From contig CAMKAE010000108.1 of the NCBI GenBank assembly GCA_946410395.1, positions 1 through 7,346 on the forward strand: 7,346 nucleotides of DNA, in the 5' to 3' direction. Origin of the DNA: an uncultured Clostridia bacterium. GTDB taxonomy: Bacteria > Bacillota > Clostridia > Christensenellales > Aristaeellaceae. How positions within the stretch are numbered: position 1 is the stretch's first letter; each line of letters starts with the position of its first letter. Made by a program: the position numbers and the translations under genes. A model generated the notes under the pieces. It ran no database searches. It worked only from the letters and a program-made list of their open reading frames with translations, and was not told where the DNA came from. Below, one piece after another: positions 1 through 5,277 of the stretch.

Positions 1-281
1 CCTGCACCTTCCAGCCCTATGCCGCGAACTCGGAGCGGTCCAATCCCTGGTTCATTGTGGCCATGAAGTGCGATTGGTTCCGGGATCGGGTCCGGGTGCG
101 CTGGGCGGAACTGTCTGCAAGCGGTGTGCTCGAAGACGCGCTGGAACGGGTGGCCCGCGACTGCGAGGCCCTGCGGAGCGACCTGGGCCGGGACGCCTGG
201 AAGATCGACTGCGCGGGCGACGTCCTCCGCTTTGTGAAGGGGCGCATCGCCTGGCTGGACAGCCAATGGCTGGAGAAATGA
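1..281 (+). CDS. C-terminal fragment of a CotH-kinase-family-like protein (5' end off window)
   Basis: An open frame enters from the left edge (first full codon at base 3), gives 92 residues and stops at TGA 279-281. The visible part is rich in Trp, Arg and Leu: an NPWF segment (residues 14-17), a WFRDRVRVRW segment (25-34), an amphipathic helix, then a final helix ending in a GRIAWLDSQWLE-like tail. This order (WF..., RW.EL, a long helix, a last helix with an R..WLD signature) is what I know from the C-terminus of CotH kinase proteins. These are atypical protein kinases found in spore coats and in secreted or dockerin-bearing clostridial proteins. The ATP-binding and catalytic residues would lie upstream and cannot be seen, so the family call is by C-terminal resemblance only. 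An in-frame GTG at 57 is not taken as the start, because the frame stays open and family-like upstream of it. The gene is followed at once by a palindrome and a terminator, so it ends its transcription unit. Confidence 0.6.
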   Translation, partial: CTFQPYAANSERSNPWFIVAMKCDWFRDRVRVRWAELSASGVLEDALERVARDCEALRSDLGRDAWKIDCAGDVLRFVKGRIAWLDSQWLEK

Positions 282-285
282 AAAA

Positions 286-303
286 CGGCGTGATATCACG
301 CCG
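286..303. repeat. 18-base perfect palindrome after the CotH-like stop codon
   Basis: CGGCGTGATATCACGCCG is its own reverse complement over all 18 bases, centred on GATATC. It begins 4 bases after the stop codon and ends 3 bases before the terminator region. In RNA it could form a 7-base stem with a 4-base loop, stacked directly before the terminator hairpin. It has no U-run of its own. It could be a 3'-end-stabilising hairpin, an accessory part of the terminator, or a protein-binding site; the sequence does not decide. Confidence 0.7.
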
Positions 304-306
304 CGC

Positions 307-334
307 GGGCACGGGAGACCGTGCCTGTTTTTTT
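307..334 (+). terminator. Intrinsic terminator of the CotH-like gene
   Basis: GGCACGG (308-314) pairs perfectly with CCGTGCC (319-325) around a GAGA tetraloop. A G-U pair (307/326) can extend the stem. Seven Ts follow at 328-334. This is a textbook Rho-independent terminator in the plus direction, placed 26 bases after the stop codon. Confidence 0.9.
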
Positions 335-336
335 CG

Positions 337-364
337 ATTCTCAGTTAATACTATTCTCAGTTAA
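337..364. repeat. Tandem 12-base direct repeat
   Basis: ATTCTCAGTTAA occurs at 337-348 and again at 353-364, separated by TACT, giving a 16-base period. It lies between the terminator T-run and the 116-base inverted-repeat element. There is no further copy in this window. It may be a small duplication or slippage product, or a paired binding site; no function can be assigned. Confidence 0.65.
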
Positions 365-374
365 GCATGCTAAG

Positions 375-490
375 TGAAACCTCATCCACCGCTGCGGCGG
401 TCCCCCTTCTCCTTACAGGAGAAGGAAAGGCTTTGCAGCGGTGCATCTCTCCCCTCTCCTGAAAGGAGAGGGGCTGGGGGTGAGGTTTCA
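375..490. repeat. MITE/REP-like element with terminal inverted repeats and nested hairpins
   Basis: The ends TGAAACCTCA (375-384) and TGAGGTTTCA (481-490) are perfect inverted repeats, extending to 12 of 13 bases. Inside are further pairings: CACCGCTGC (387-395) with GCAGCGGTG (435-443), 9 of 9; CCTTCTCCT (405-413) with AGGAGAAGG (417-425) around TAC; and CCCCTCTCCT (451-460) with AGGAGAGGGG (464-473) around GAA. Together they fold into a branched, cloverleaf-like structure of 116 bases with no coding potential. From memory, elements with ends of the form TGAAACCTCATCC and purine/pyrimidine-rich inner hairpins are dispersed between genes in many gut clostridial genomes. That comparison was not tested here. 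No clear target-site duplication is seen at the borders. Confidence 0.75.
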
Positions 491-582
491 ATGGTGACAT
501 ATGCATTCATTCAATCATTTTGCATTCTTATCAAAGAATAGTATATGGATTATCAATCAAGCAACGGTATGCACCCGAAGGT
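491..582. other. AT-rich gene-free spacer between convergent genes
   Basis: This stretch is visibly AT-rich compared with the flanking genes and has no credible reading frame. TGCATTC occurs twice, at 502-508 and 521-527. No promoter with paired -35 and -10 boxes leading into a gene was recognised. It is part of the 307-base gene-free interval 336-642 that separates the plus-strand CotH-like gene from the minus-strand MFS gene. Confidence 0.6.
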
Positions 583-624
583 CCAGGGCGATCGGAAAGC
601 CCTGGTCGCGGTCCGCAGACCGCG
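583..624. repeat. Pair of adjacent GC-rich hairpins downstream of the MFS gene
   Basis: CCAGGGC (583-589) pairs with GCCCTGG (599-605) across a 9-base loop. One base later CGCGGTC (607-613) pairs with GACCGCG (618-624) across CGCA. Both stems are perfect over 7 bases. They lie 19 bases beyond the MFS stop codon. On the minus strand no T-run follows either stem, so they are not a standard terminator for the MFS gene. On the plus strand only a mixed pyrimidine run follows. They could be a second repeat family, or a 3'-end structure that stops transcription or protects the mRNA without a U-tract. Confidence 0.6.
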
Positions 625-642
625 AAATCCCTTTTCTTCAAT

Positions 643-1809
643 TTAGCAGTATTCTTGCACTGCCGCTTTGCGGTGCATCGCCGCGAAAACGATCGCTGCG
701 CCGAGCCCGGAGAGCACGGTGGCGAAGACCAGCATGGCATCCACGCCCCACTGATCCCGGAAGAAGCCGCCGGCCTGGGCACCGATGACGTTGCCGATCG
801 TGGTGGCCATGATATACCAGGACTGGCCCTTGACCGCGTCCTCCGGCGGAATGGTCTCGGCGATGTACTGCACCGACGCGACGGTCGCCAGCGCGAAAGC
901 GCCCATCTGCAGCACCTGGGTCAGATAGTACAGGGGAAGGTTGGGGCTCAGCAGCGTGAAGAGCGACTTGAGGGTGAAGAAGACGCCGCTGACCCACAGC
1001 AGGGTGCGGGCGGAGAAGCGGCGGTTGATCCGGGCAAAGCCCATCATGACCGGGAGCTCCACCAGGGCTGCGATGGCGGACCCGATGCCCATCTCCTCCG
1101 TGCCGCCGCCCTTGGCGGTGACGATCTGGAAGGCAAAGGTGTTGACCACCATGTGGCTCAGGTAGAGGCCGACGGACCCGGCCACCAGCAGGCCGAGCTC
1201 CGGGTAGCGTCTGAGGAAAAAGCCCTTGCGCTCCTGCCGGACCTCCGCCTGCGCCGGAGCGGGCAGCGGATCGGGATGGGGATAGAGCAGGATCGCGGCC
1301 ATCAGCAGCAGGTAGACGATGAGCATGCTCCCGGGCAGGATGAAGGTCCCGGTGAGGGGCACGATCCGGCCGAAGACCCAGATGACAACGGCGTATCCGA
1401 CGGAACCCGCGGCCCGCGGCCCGCCGAAGGGAACGCCCGTGGTGACGGCAAAGGAGTTGACCAGCGGCAGCATGCACTGCATCATCAGCGCGCAGATGCC
1501 CCAGGCGAAGGCGGTGCCGGCGGGGGAGCGCCCGAAGAGGAACATGACCGCGGCCGCGGAAGCGCTGAACACGCTCAGCAAAACCATCGACACCCGGTGC
1601 AGGCCCCGCTCGCGGTCCCGCTGGGCCCACTCGGCCATGCGCGGCGAGAGAAAGGCGCTGCCCAGGCCCGCCGCGGCAATCACCGCGCCGATGGCGGTGT
1701 CCGAGAGATTTTGGCTTTTCAGATAGACGCTGGCATTGCCGCTGACGATGGCGAAATTGACCCAGAACAGGCATTGAATGGCGCTGTATCGGAGAATGCG
1801 GCTGCGCAT
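643..1809 (-). CDS. MFS transporter, MFS_1_like (LacY/HcaT-like) type
   Basis: 388 residues with about twelve hydrophobic segments, a secondary transporter of the cytoplasmic membrane. The N-terminus (CLFWVNFAIVSGNASVYLKS, residues 13-32) and the PRAAGSVGYAVVIWVFG segment (131-147) match the pattern of the MFS_1_like/phenylpropionate-porter-nucleoside-symporter branch, where an R..GS.GY motif opens the fifth helix. A hydrophilic Pro-rich central loop (about 177-201) separates two six-helix halves. Length is normal for the branch (about 390). The start ATG at 1809 has AAAGGAA a few bases upstream. The gene follows the MATE gene after 25 bases in the same direction with no terminator between, so the two are probably cotranscribed. 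Many relatives are proton symporters for small organic solutes. Substrate and direction cannot be read from this sequence. Confidence 0.85.
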   Translation of the reverse strand: MRSRILRYSAIQCLFWVNFAIVSGNASVYLKSQNLSDTAIGAVIAAAGLGSAFLSPRMAEWAQRDRERGLHRVSMVLLSVFSASAAAVMFLFGRSPAGTAFAWGICALMMQCMLPLVNSFAVTTGVPFGGPRAAGSVGYAVVIWVFGRIVPLTGTFILPGSMLIVYLLLMAAILLYPHPDPLPAPAQAEVRQERKGFFLRRYPELGLLVAGSVGLYLSHMVVNTFAFQIVTAKGGGTEEMGIGSAIAALVELPVMMGFARINRRFSARTLLWVSGVFFTLKSLFTLLSPNLPLYYLTQVLQMGAFALATVASVQYIAETIPPEDAVKGQSWYIMATTIGNVIGAQAGGFFRDQWGVDAMLVFATVLSGLGAAIVFAAMHRKAAVQEYC

Positions 1810-1834
1810 AGAGGTTCCTTTCCTGTCACGAGAA

Positions 1835-3259
1835 TCAGCCGTTGCCCATCAGGTTGGGGATGCGCTGACGCCAGCGGCCCCAGTAATAGATGAACACCGT
1901 GATCTCCATGCCGATGAGCCAGGAGATCAGCAGGGAGGAGAAGATGGCGTCCGGGTGGCCGTTGGGCCAGTCGGCGGACCGCGTCAGCGCGGCCATCAGA
2001 TAGGCCAGCGGCAGGCGGATGATGATTGTGGTGATGATGGAGATCCACATGGGGATCCGGGTCTCGCCGATGCCGCGCATGGCGCCCTGCAGCGAGGCCG
2101 TGACCGCGAAGGCGATGTAGCCCAGGGACAGCCAGCGCAGGCCCCGGGTGCCCAGCGCAATCAGCGCGTCCGTGTTCTTTTCGCCCGCGTTGATGAACAG
2201 CGTGATCAGGGAGCTGCCAAAGATCAGGATCAGGGCTACCAGCACGGCGGCGGTGCCCAGAGCCAGCTTCAGCACCGCGGGAACGCCGGCCCGGACGCGG
2301 TCGCCGCGGCCCGCGCCGATGTTCTGCCCCACATAGGTGGTGGCGGCGGTGGAGAAGGTGAAGTTGGGCATCATGGCAAAGCCGTCCACGCGCATGATCA
2401 CGTTGTTGGCGGCCACGAGCACCGTGCCCATGGCGGAGGTCAGGCCCTGCACCACCATGGCGGACATGGAGAACAGGCCCTGGGTGATGCCGGAGGGGAG
2501 GCCCAGGCCCACCAGCTTTTTGGTCAGCTTCTTGTCCGGCCGCAGCACCTTCCGGTCTAGCGTGAACAGGTCCCGCATCCGCGTCAGCCGCCAGAGACAG
2601 AGCCCGCCGGAGACGAACTGCGCGATGATGGTGGCCCAGGCCACGGCGCTGACGTCGTTGAGCAGGTTCACCAGCACGATGTCCAGCACGATGTTCAGCA
2701 GGCAGGCGACGATCAGGTAGATCAGGGGGTTGACGCTGTCGCCCACGCCGCGGAGCACGCCGGAGAAAATGTTGTAAGCGGCGCTGCCCAGGATGCCCAG
2801 GAAGATGATCTGCAGGTAGACGGTGGCGCCCTGCCCCACGGTGGGCTCATCCGCCGGCGCGATCAGGCCGATCAGCAGCGGCGTGGCAAAATAGCCCACC
2901 ACCATCATCACCAGGCTGGACAGGAAGGTCAGCGTGATCGTGGTGCCGACCGTGCGGCTCAGGGTTTCGCGGTCCTTTGCGCCGAAATACTGCGCGGCCA
3001 TGATGCTGGCACCGGTGGCCAGGCCCATGAACACCACATACATCAGGTTGAGGATCGGGTTGGCCAGGCCCACGGCCGCCAGGGCGTTCAGACCCAGGTT
3101 CGGGTTGTTGCCCACCACGATGGAGTCCACGGTGTTGTACATCTGCTGGGCAAAGTTGCCGATGATCAGGGGAATGGAAAACTGGGCCAGCTTGGCCATG
3201 GGGCTGCCTTCGGTCATGTCCTGCACGCCGAAGAATGCGCGGATCCGGGCCGTATTCAC
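1835..3259 (-). CDS. MATE-family multidrug/cation efflux protein
   Basis: 474 residues from a GTG start, a normal MATE length (about 450-480) with about twelve membrane helices. MATE proteins export cationic drugs and metabolites in exchange for Na+ or H+. Visible family features: the N-terminal DMTEGSPMAKLAQFSIPL segment (14-31), QQMYNTVDSIVVG (38-50) in helix 1, and GVLRGVGDS (167-175) repeated in the second half as QGAMRGIGET (391-400), plus VGQNIGAGRGDR (310-321). These reflect the internal two-fold repeat. A longer frame reaches an ATG at 3400, but its extra 47 residues run through the promoter, the terminator and the end of the preceding gene and are not membrane-protein-like. The GTG at 3259 has a strong ribosome binding site and gives the RAFFGVQDMTEGSP beginning common in clostridial MATEs. 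The gene is first in a two-gene unit with the MFS gene. Substrate unknown. Confidence 0.93.
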   Translation of the reverse strand: MNTARIRAFFGVQDMTEGSPMAKLAQFSIPLIIGNFAQQMYNTVDSIVVGNNPNLGLNALAAVGLANPILNLMYVVFMGLATGASIMAAQYFGAKDRETLSRTVGTTITLTFLSSLVMMVVGYFATPLLIGLIAPADEPTVGQGATVYLQIIFLGILGSAAYNIFSGVLRGVGDSVNPLIYLIVACLLNIVLDIVLVNLLNDVSAVAWATIIAQFVSGGLCLWRLTRMRDLFTLDRKVLRPDKKLTKKLVGLGLPSGITQGLFSMSAMVVQGLTSAMGTVLVAANNVIMRVDGFAMMPNFTFSTAATTYVGQNIGAGRGDRVRAGVPAVLKLALGTAAVLVALILIFGSSLITLFINAGEKNTDALIALGTRGLRWLSLGYIAFAVTASLQGAMRGIGETRIPMWISIITTIIIRLPLAYLMAALTRSADWPNGHPDAIFSSLLISWLIGMEITVFIYYWGRWRQRIPNLMGNG

Positions 3260-3267
3260 CGGGCCTG

Positions 3268-3274
3268 CACCTCC
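3268..3274 (-). promoter_or_regulatory. Ribosome binding site that fixes the MATE GTG start
   Basis: Minus-strand GGAGGTG lies 8 bases before the GTG at 3259. No comparable site precedes the ATG at 3400 that opens the longer frame, and the first ATG inside the conserved part (the M of DMTEG) has none either. This decides the start in favour of GTG. Confidence 0.8.
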
Positions 3275-3293
3275 GTAAAGAATGGTCGGAACT

Positions 3294-3322
3294 ACTGTAT
3301 CACAATCCCGGGGAGCGCGCAA
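3294..3322 (-). promoter_or_regulatory. Candidate sigma-A promoter for the MATE-MFS unit
   Basis: On the minus strand, TTGCGC (3322-3317) and TACAGT (3299-3294) are separated by 17 bases. The -10 is preceded by TG plus one base, an extended -10. The -35 matches consensus only in its first three bases, so the extended -10 may matter most. The site lies between the upstream gene's terminator and the MATE ribosome binding site, with a leader of about 30 bases. That is too short for a riboswitch. Confidence 0.55.
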
Positions 3323-3355
3323 GCGGGAAAAACGGCACGGACACCGGGAGAATGC

Positions 3356-3379
3356 AAAACCCGCCTCCGAAGAGGCGGG
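3356..3379 (-). terminator. Intrinsic terminator after the peptidoglycan-binding gene
   Basis: On the minus strand CCCGCCTC pairs perfectly with GAGGCGGG (3379-3372 and 3367-3360) around a TTCG tetraloop, followed by TTTT (3359-3356). The U-run is short, but the 8-base GC stem with an exceptionally stable loop, 17 bases after the stop codon, makes this a good terminator. It separates the DUF368/wall-binding unit from the MATE promoter. Confidence 0.8.
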
Positions 3380-3396
3380 CTTGACGCGAACGCGGA

Positions 3397-4140
3397 TCAC
3401 TTCGTGCCGTAGAGCACGCTCAGGGTCTGCTGGCCCGCAATGCCGTCGGCCTTCAGGCCGAAGGTCTTCTGGAAGTTCAGCACGGCCACCTCGGTGGCAT
3501 AGCTGTAGAAACCGGTGATGTCGCCGGTGTAGTAGCCGGCGGTCTTCAGCGCGTTCTGCAGCTTGCTCACGTCGGCGCCGGTCGCGCCGCGGCGCAGGCT
3601 CTTGTAGGTGGTGGGCTTGTAGTAGGCCACGGCGTCGGCCGCGTTGAGCTTCGTCAGGGTCTTGGCGCCGACCTTGCCGTCAGCCGCCAGACCGTTGAGC
3701 TGCTGGAAGGCGACGACGGCCGCGCGGGTCTGCTTGCCGAACTTGCCGTCCAGGGCGCCCACGCTGTAGCCCAGGGCCTTCAGCCGGGTCTGCACGTTGT
3801 AGACGTCAGGGCCGGAGGAACCGACGGTCATGCTGTTGCTGCCGGCGGGGTTGAGCGTCACGTCGGCGGAGCCCAGCAGGTTGGTCAGGGTCACGGAGCC
3901 CGCCCGGCCGGTGGCCTGCAGGCCGTGCATCTGCTGATAGTATTTCACGGCCGCGGCGGTCTTGGGGCCGTAGACGCCGTCACAGGCGATGTCGGCCCAG
4001 CCGCCGTTGACCAGGGCCTGCTGGAGCTGCCGGACAGTGGGGCCGCGGTCACCCTGCTGCAGCATGGAGACAGCGCCGGCCGAGGTGATCACGGTCAGCA
4101 TCAGGACTGCCAGAAGCGCGGTTGTCAAAAGCTTTTTCAT
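3397..4140 (-). CDS. Secreted protein with three peptidoglycan-binding (PG_binding_1) repeats
   Basis: 247 residues. A Sec signal peptide is clear: MKKLL, a hydrophobic core to about residue 20, and an AGA-like cleavage site near 21-23. The mature part is three tandem PG_binding_1 (PF01471) domains at about 27-89, 105-166 and 182-245. Each has the family pattern: a G..G..V..LQ..L opening, a central DG.YG..T-type turn (DGVYGPKT, DGKFGKQT; altered to ITGFYSYAT in repeat 3), then F/YQ...GL.A.G..G..TL. A Gly/Ser/Asn linker (about 91-104) joins repeats 1 and 2. No amidase, lytic or transpeptidase domain, sortase motif or membrane anchor is present, so it is probably an exported wall-binding protein held by the repeats alone. 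GGAGGG lies 7 bases before the ATG. The gene follows DUF368 by 60 bases with no terminator between, suggesting one transcript. Binding itself is inferred from the fold; its role is unknown. Confidence 0.9.
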   Translation of the reverse strand: MKKLLTTALLAVLMLTVITSAGAVSMLQQGDRGPTVRQLQQALVNGGWADIACDGVYGPKTAAAVKYYQQMHGLQATGRAGSVTLTNLLGSADVTLNPAGSNSMTVGSSGPDVYNVQTRLKALGYSVGALDGKFGKQTRAAVVAFQQLNGLAADGKVGAKTLTKLNAADAVAYYKPTTYKSLRRGATGADVSKLQNALKTAGYYTGDITGFYSYATEVAVLNFQKTFGLKADGIAGQQTLSVLYGTK

Positions 4141-4200
4141 CAGAGTTCCCTCCCTGTCATATTGTTCCGGCGTCCTCGCCCGGGCGCCTGAAATCCATGT

Positions 4201-5097
4201 TTATTGAAGTGTGTCACGCTGCTCGGGGTCGCCCGCGAACAGCAGCGCGATCAGGAAGCCCAGCGCGAAGGTCAGCACGCTGCCCACCAGCATCAGGATG
4301 CCGGTGTTCTGGGGCGCATAGAGCGTCTTGTCCATCAGGATGACCACCGGCGAGGCCACCACCATACCGAGGATCGCGCAGTAGGTATAGCCCTTCCAGC
4401 GTTTGAGCAGCACCGCGATCAGCTTGGCGATCGCGAAGATGCCCACCACGATGCCCAGGCCAAAGGGGAGCAGAATCAGCAGGTCATGACCGACGGCGGA
4501 CCACTGTCCGGCCTTGACGGAGGACATGAAGTCTGTCAGGGTCACGGTGACGATGGGCTCGTAGTACCCCAGGGTCTTGAGGATCATGGAGCCGGACACG
4601 CCCGGGATCACCATGGTGGCGGAGGCAATCATCCCAAGCAAGAAGTACACGATCATGTTGAGGATGCCGGTGGGCAGCGTCTCCTGACTGTTCTCCGCGG
4701 AGACCAGCTTGAGCACCACCACGGCCGCGAACAGCAGGACGAAGCAGACAATGCCTACGACCCCGATCTTCTCGCCCTTCACCTGTTTGAGGATGGCCGG
4801 AATGGAACCCACGATCAGGCCGATGAACAGGGTGTTGGTCATCAGGGGGATTTCGGCGAAAGCCTTCTTGAGCCCGAAGGCGCCCAGGCCGATGGCCAGG
4901 ACCATGCCGATCAGATAGGGCAGCACCACCAGGACGGACTTCTTGAATTGCTTGAAAAGGTTGTTGATGGCGTTGATGAGGGTGTCATAGATCCCCATCG
5001 AGACCATCATGGTTCCGCCGGACACGCCGGGGATCAGGTTGGCCAGGCCGATGACCATGCCCCGCAGGATGTCGACGACATACTTTATCGGTTTCAT
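4201..5097 (-). CDS. DUF368 membrane protein, probable polyprenyl-phosphate translocase (PopT family)
   Basis: 298 residues, normal for DUF368 (PF04018), with many hydrophobic segments. The diagnostic motif occurs twice: GLANLIPGVSGGTMM (17-31) and ATMVIPGVSGSMIL (160-173). This is the internal repeat of the family, each PGVSG probably forming a broken re-entrant helix in the membrane. Members of this family have been shown experimentally to return undecaprenyl phosphate across the cytoplasmic membrane for reuse in peptidoglycan and other envelope polymer synthesis; such proteins are named PopT. Applying that role here is by family. The frame extends upstream to an ATG at 5226, but that extension crosses the promoter and is not hydrophobic. 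The ATG at 5097 has AAAGGAGA before it and gives the family-typical MKPIKYVVDILRGMVIG beginning. It is first in a unit with the wall-binding protein, which fits an envelope role. Confidence 0.92.
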   Translation of the reverse strand: MKPIKYVVDILRGMVIGLANLIPGVSGGTMMVSMGIYDTLINAINNLFKQFKKSVLVVLPYLIGMVLAIGLGAFGLKKAFAEIPLMTNTLFIGLIVGSIPAILKQVKGEKIGVVGIVCFVLLFAAVVVLKLVSAENSQETLPTGILNMIVYFLLGMIASATMVIPGVSGSMILKTLGYYEPIVTVTLTDFMSSVKAGQWSAVGHDLLILLPFGLGIVVGIFAIAKLIAVLLKRWKGYTYCAILGMVVASPVVILMDKTLYAPQNTGILMLVGSVLTFALGFLIALLFAGDPEQRDTLQ

Positions 5098-5102
5098 CAG
5101 GT

Positions 5103-5110
5103 TCTCCTTT
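5103..5110 (-). promoter_or_regulatory. Ribosome binding site that fixes the DUF368 start
   Basis: Minus-strand AAAGGAGA ends 5 bases before the ATG at 5097. The alternative upstream ATG at 5226 lies beyond the promoter, so it could not be on the transcript started there. Confidence 0.8.
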
Positions 5111-5149
5111 GCCGACGGGACGCAAAGACGGCGGATACCCGTCCATATC

Positions 5150-5178
5150 ATCATAGCATCCGGATGTGACAGAGACAA
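5150..5178 (-). promoter_or_regulatory. Promoter of the DUF368/peptidoglycan-binding unit
   Basis: Minus strand TTGTCT (5178-5173) and TATGAT (5155-5150) with exactly 17 bases between them. The -10 matches consensus at 5 of 6 positions and is preceded by TGC, an extended -10. The predicted leader is about 45 bases. A second, weaker candidate lies further upstream: TTGTTA (5226-5221), 17 bases, TGTAAC (5203-5198). This is the best promoter in the window. Confidence 0.7.
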
Positions 5179-5189
5179 GCACAGGCATG

Positions 5190-5237
5190 AACGAATCGTT
5201 ACAGTTCGGAGAAAGTTTAATAACAACTTGTGACAAG
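5190..5237. promoter_or_regulatory. Two short palindromes upstream of the DUF368 promoter, possible operators
   Basis: AACGA-A-TCGTT (5190-5200) and CTTGT-G-ACAAG (5227-5237) are each perfect 11-base odd palindromes. The first sits 12 bases upstream of the main -35 box and overlaps the -10 of the weaker upstream candidate. The second lies just upstream of that candidate's -35 box. The two differ in sequence. Short palindromes also arise by chance, so this is only a candidate regulatory region. Confidence 0.25.
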
Positions 5238-5259
5238 AAAAAGCCCCGGGACGGGGCTT
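5238..5259 (-). terminator. Intrinsic terminator of the prfC/membrane-protein unit
   Basis: On the minus strand AAGCCCCG (5259-5252) pairs with CGGGGCTT (5248-5241) around a 3-base loop, and the transcript runs on into five Us (5242-5238, overlapping the end of the stem). It lies 18 bases after the stop codon of the membrane protein and before the DUF368 promoter. Confidence 0.85.
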
Positions 5260-5277
5260 GTGGGCCGAAAACCGCGC

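Noticed and set aside
375..490. CRISPR array or structured riboswitch
   Set aside because: There are no regularly spaced direct repeats with unique spacers. The element lies between two gene 3' ends, not in a leader.
520..1893. 457-residue plus-strand open frame opposite the MFS gene
   Set aside because: It is antisense to a clear transporter gene, has a low-complexity composition (Gly, Asp, His, Arg, Gln) typical of GC-rich shadow frames, resembles no family, and crosses the hairpin repeat.
1778..2560. 260-residue plus-strand open frame opposite the MATE gene
   Set aside because: It is another His/Gly/Gln-rich shadow of hydrophobic codons, and the MATE protein on the opposite strand is unmistakable.
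3260..3400. 47-residue N-terminal extension of the MATE protein from ATG 3400
   Set aside because: It spans the promoter and terminator and overlaps the end of the preceding gene. The GTG at 3259 has a strong ribosome binding site and gives the normal family length.
4141..4200. Terminator or promoter between DUF368 and the peptidoglycan-binding gene
   Set aside because: The GC-rich segment can pair weakly but has no T-run, and no paired -35 and -10 boxes were found. Only the GGAGGG ribosome binding site is supported.
4204..5169. 321-residue plus-strand open frame opposite DUF368
   Set aside because: The His/Asp/Gln/Gly-rich composition is a shadow of the membrane-protein codons on the other strand. 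There is no ribosome binding site and no family resemblance.
5098..5226. 43-residue N-terminal extension of DUF368 from ATG 5226
   Set aside because: It runs through the predicted promoter. The ATG at 5097 has a strong ribosome binding site and the family-typical N-terminus.
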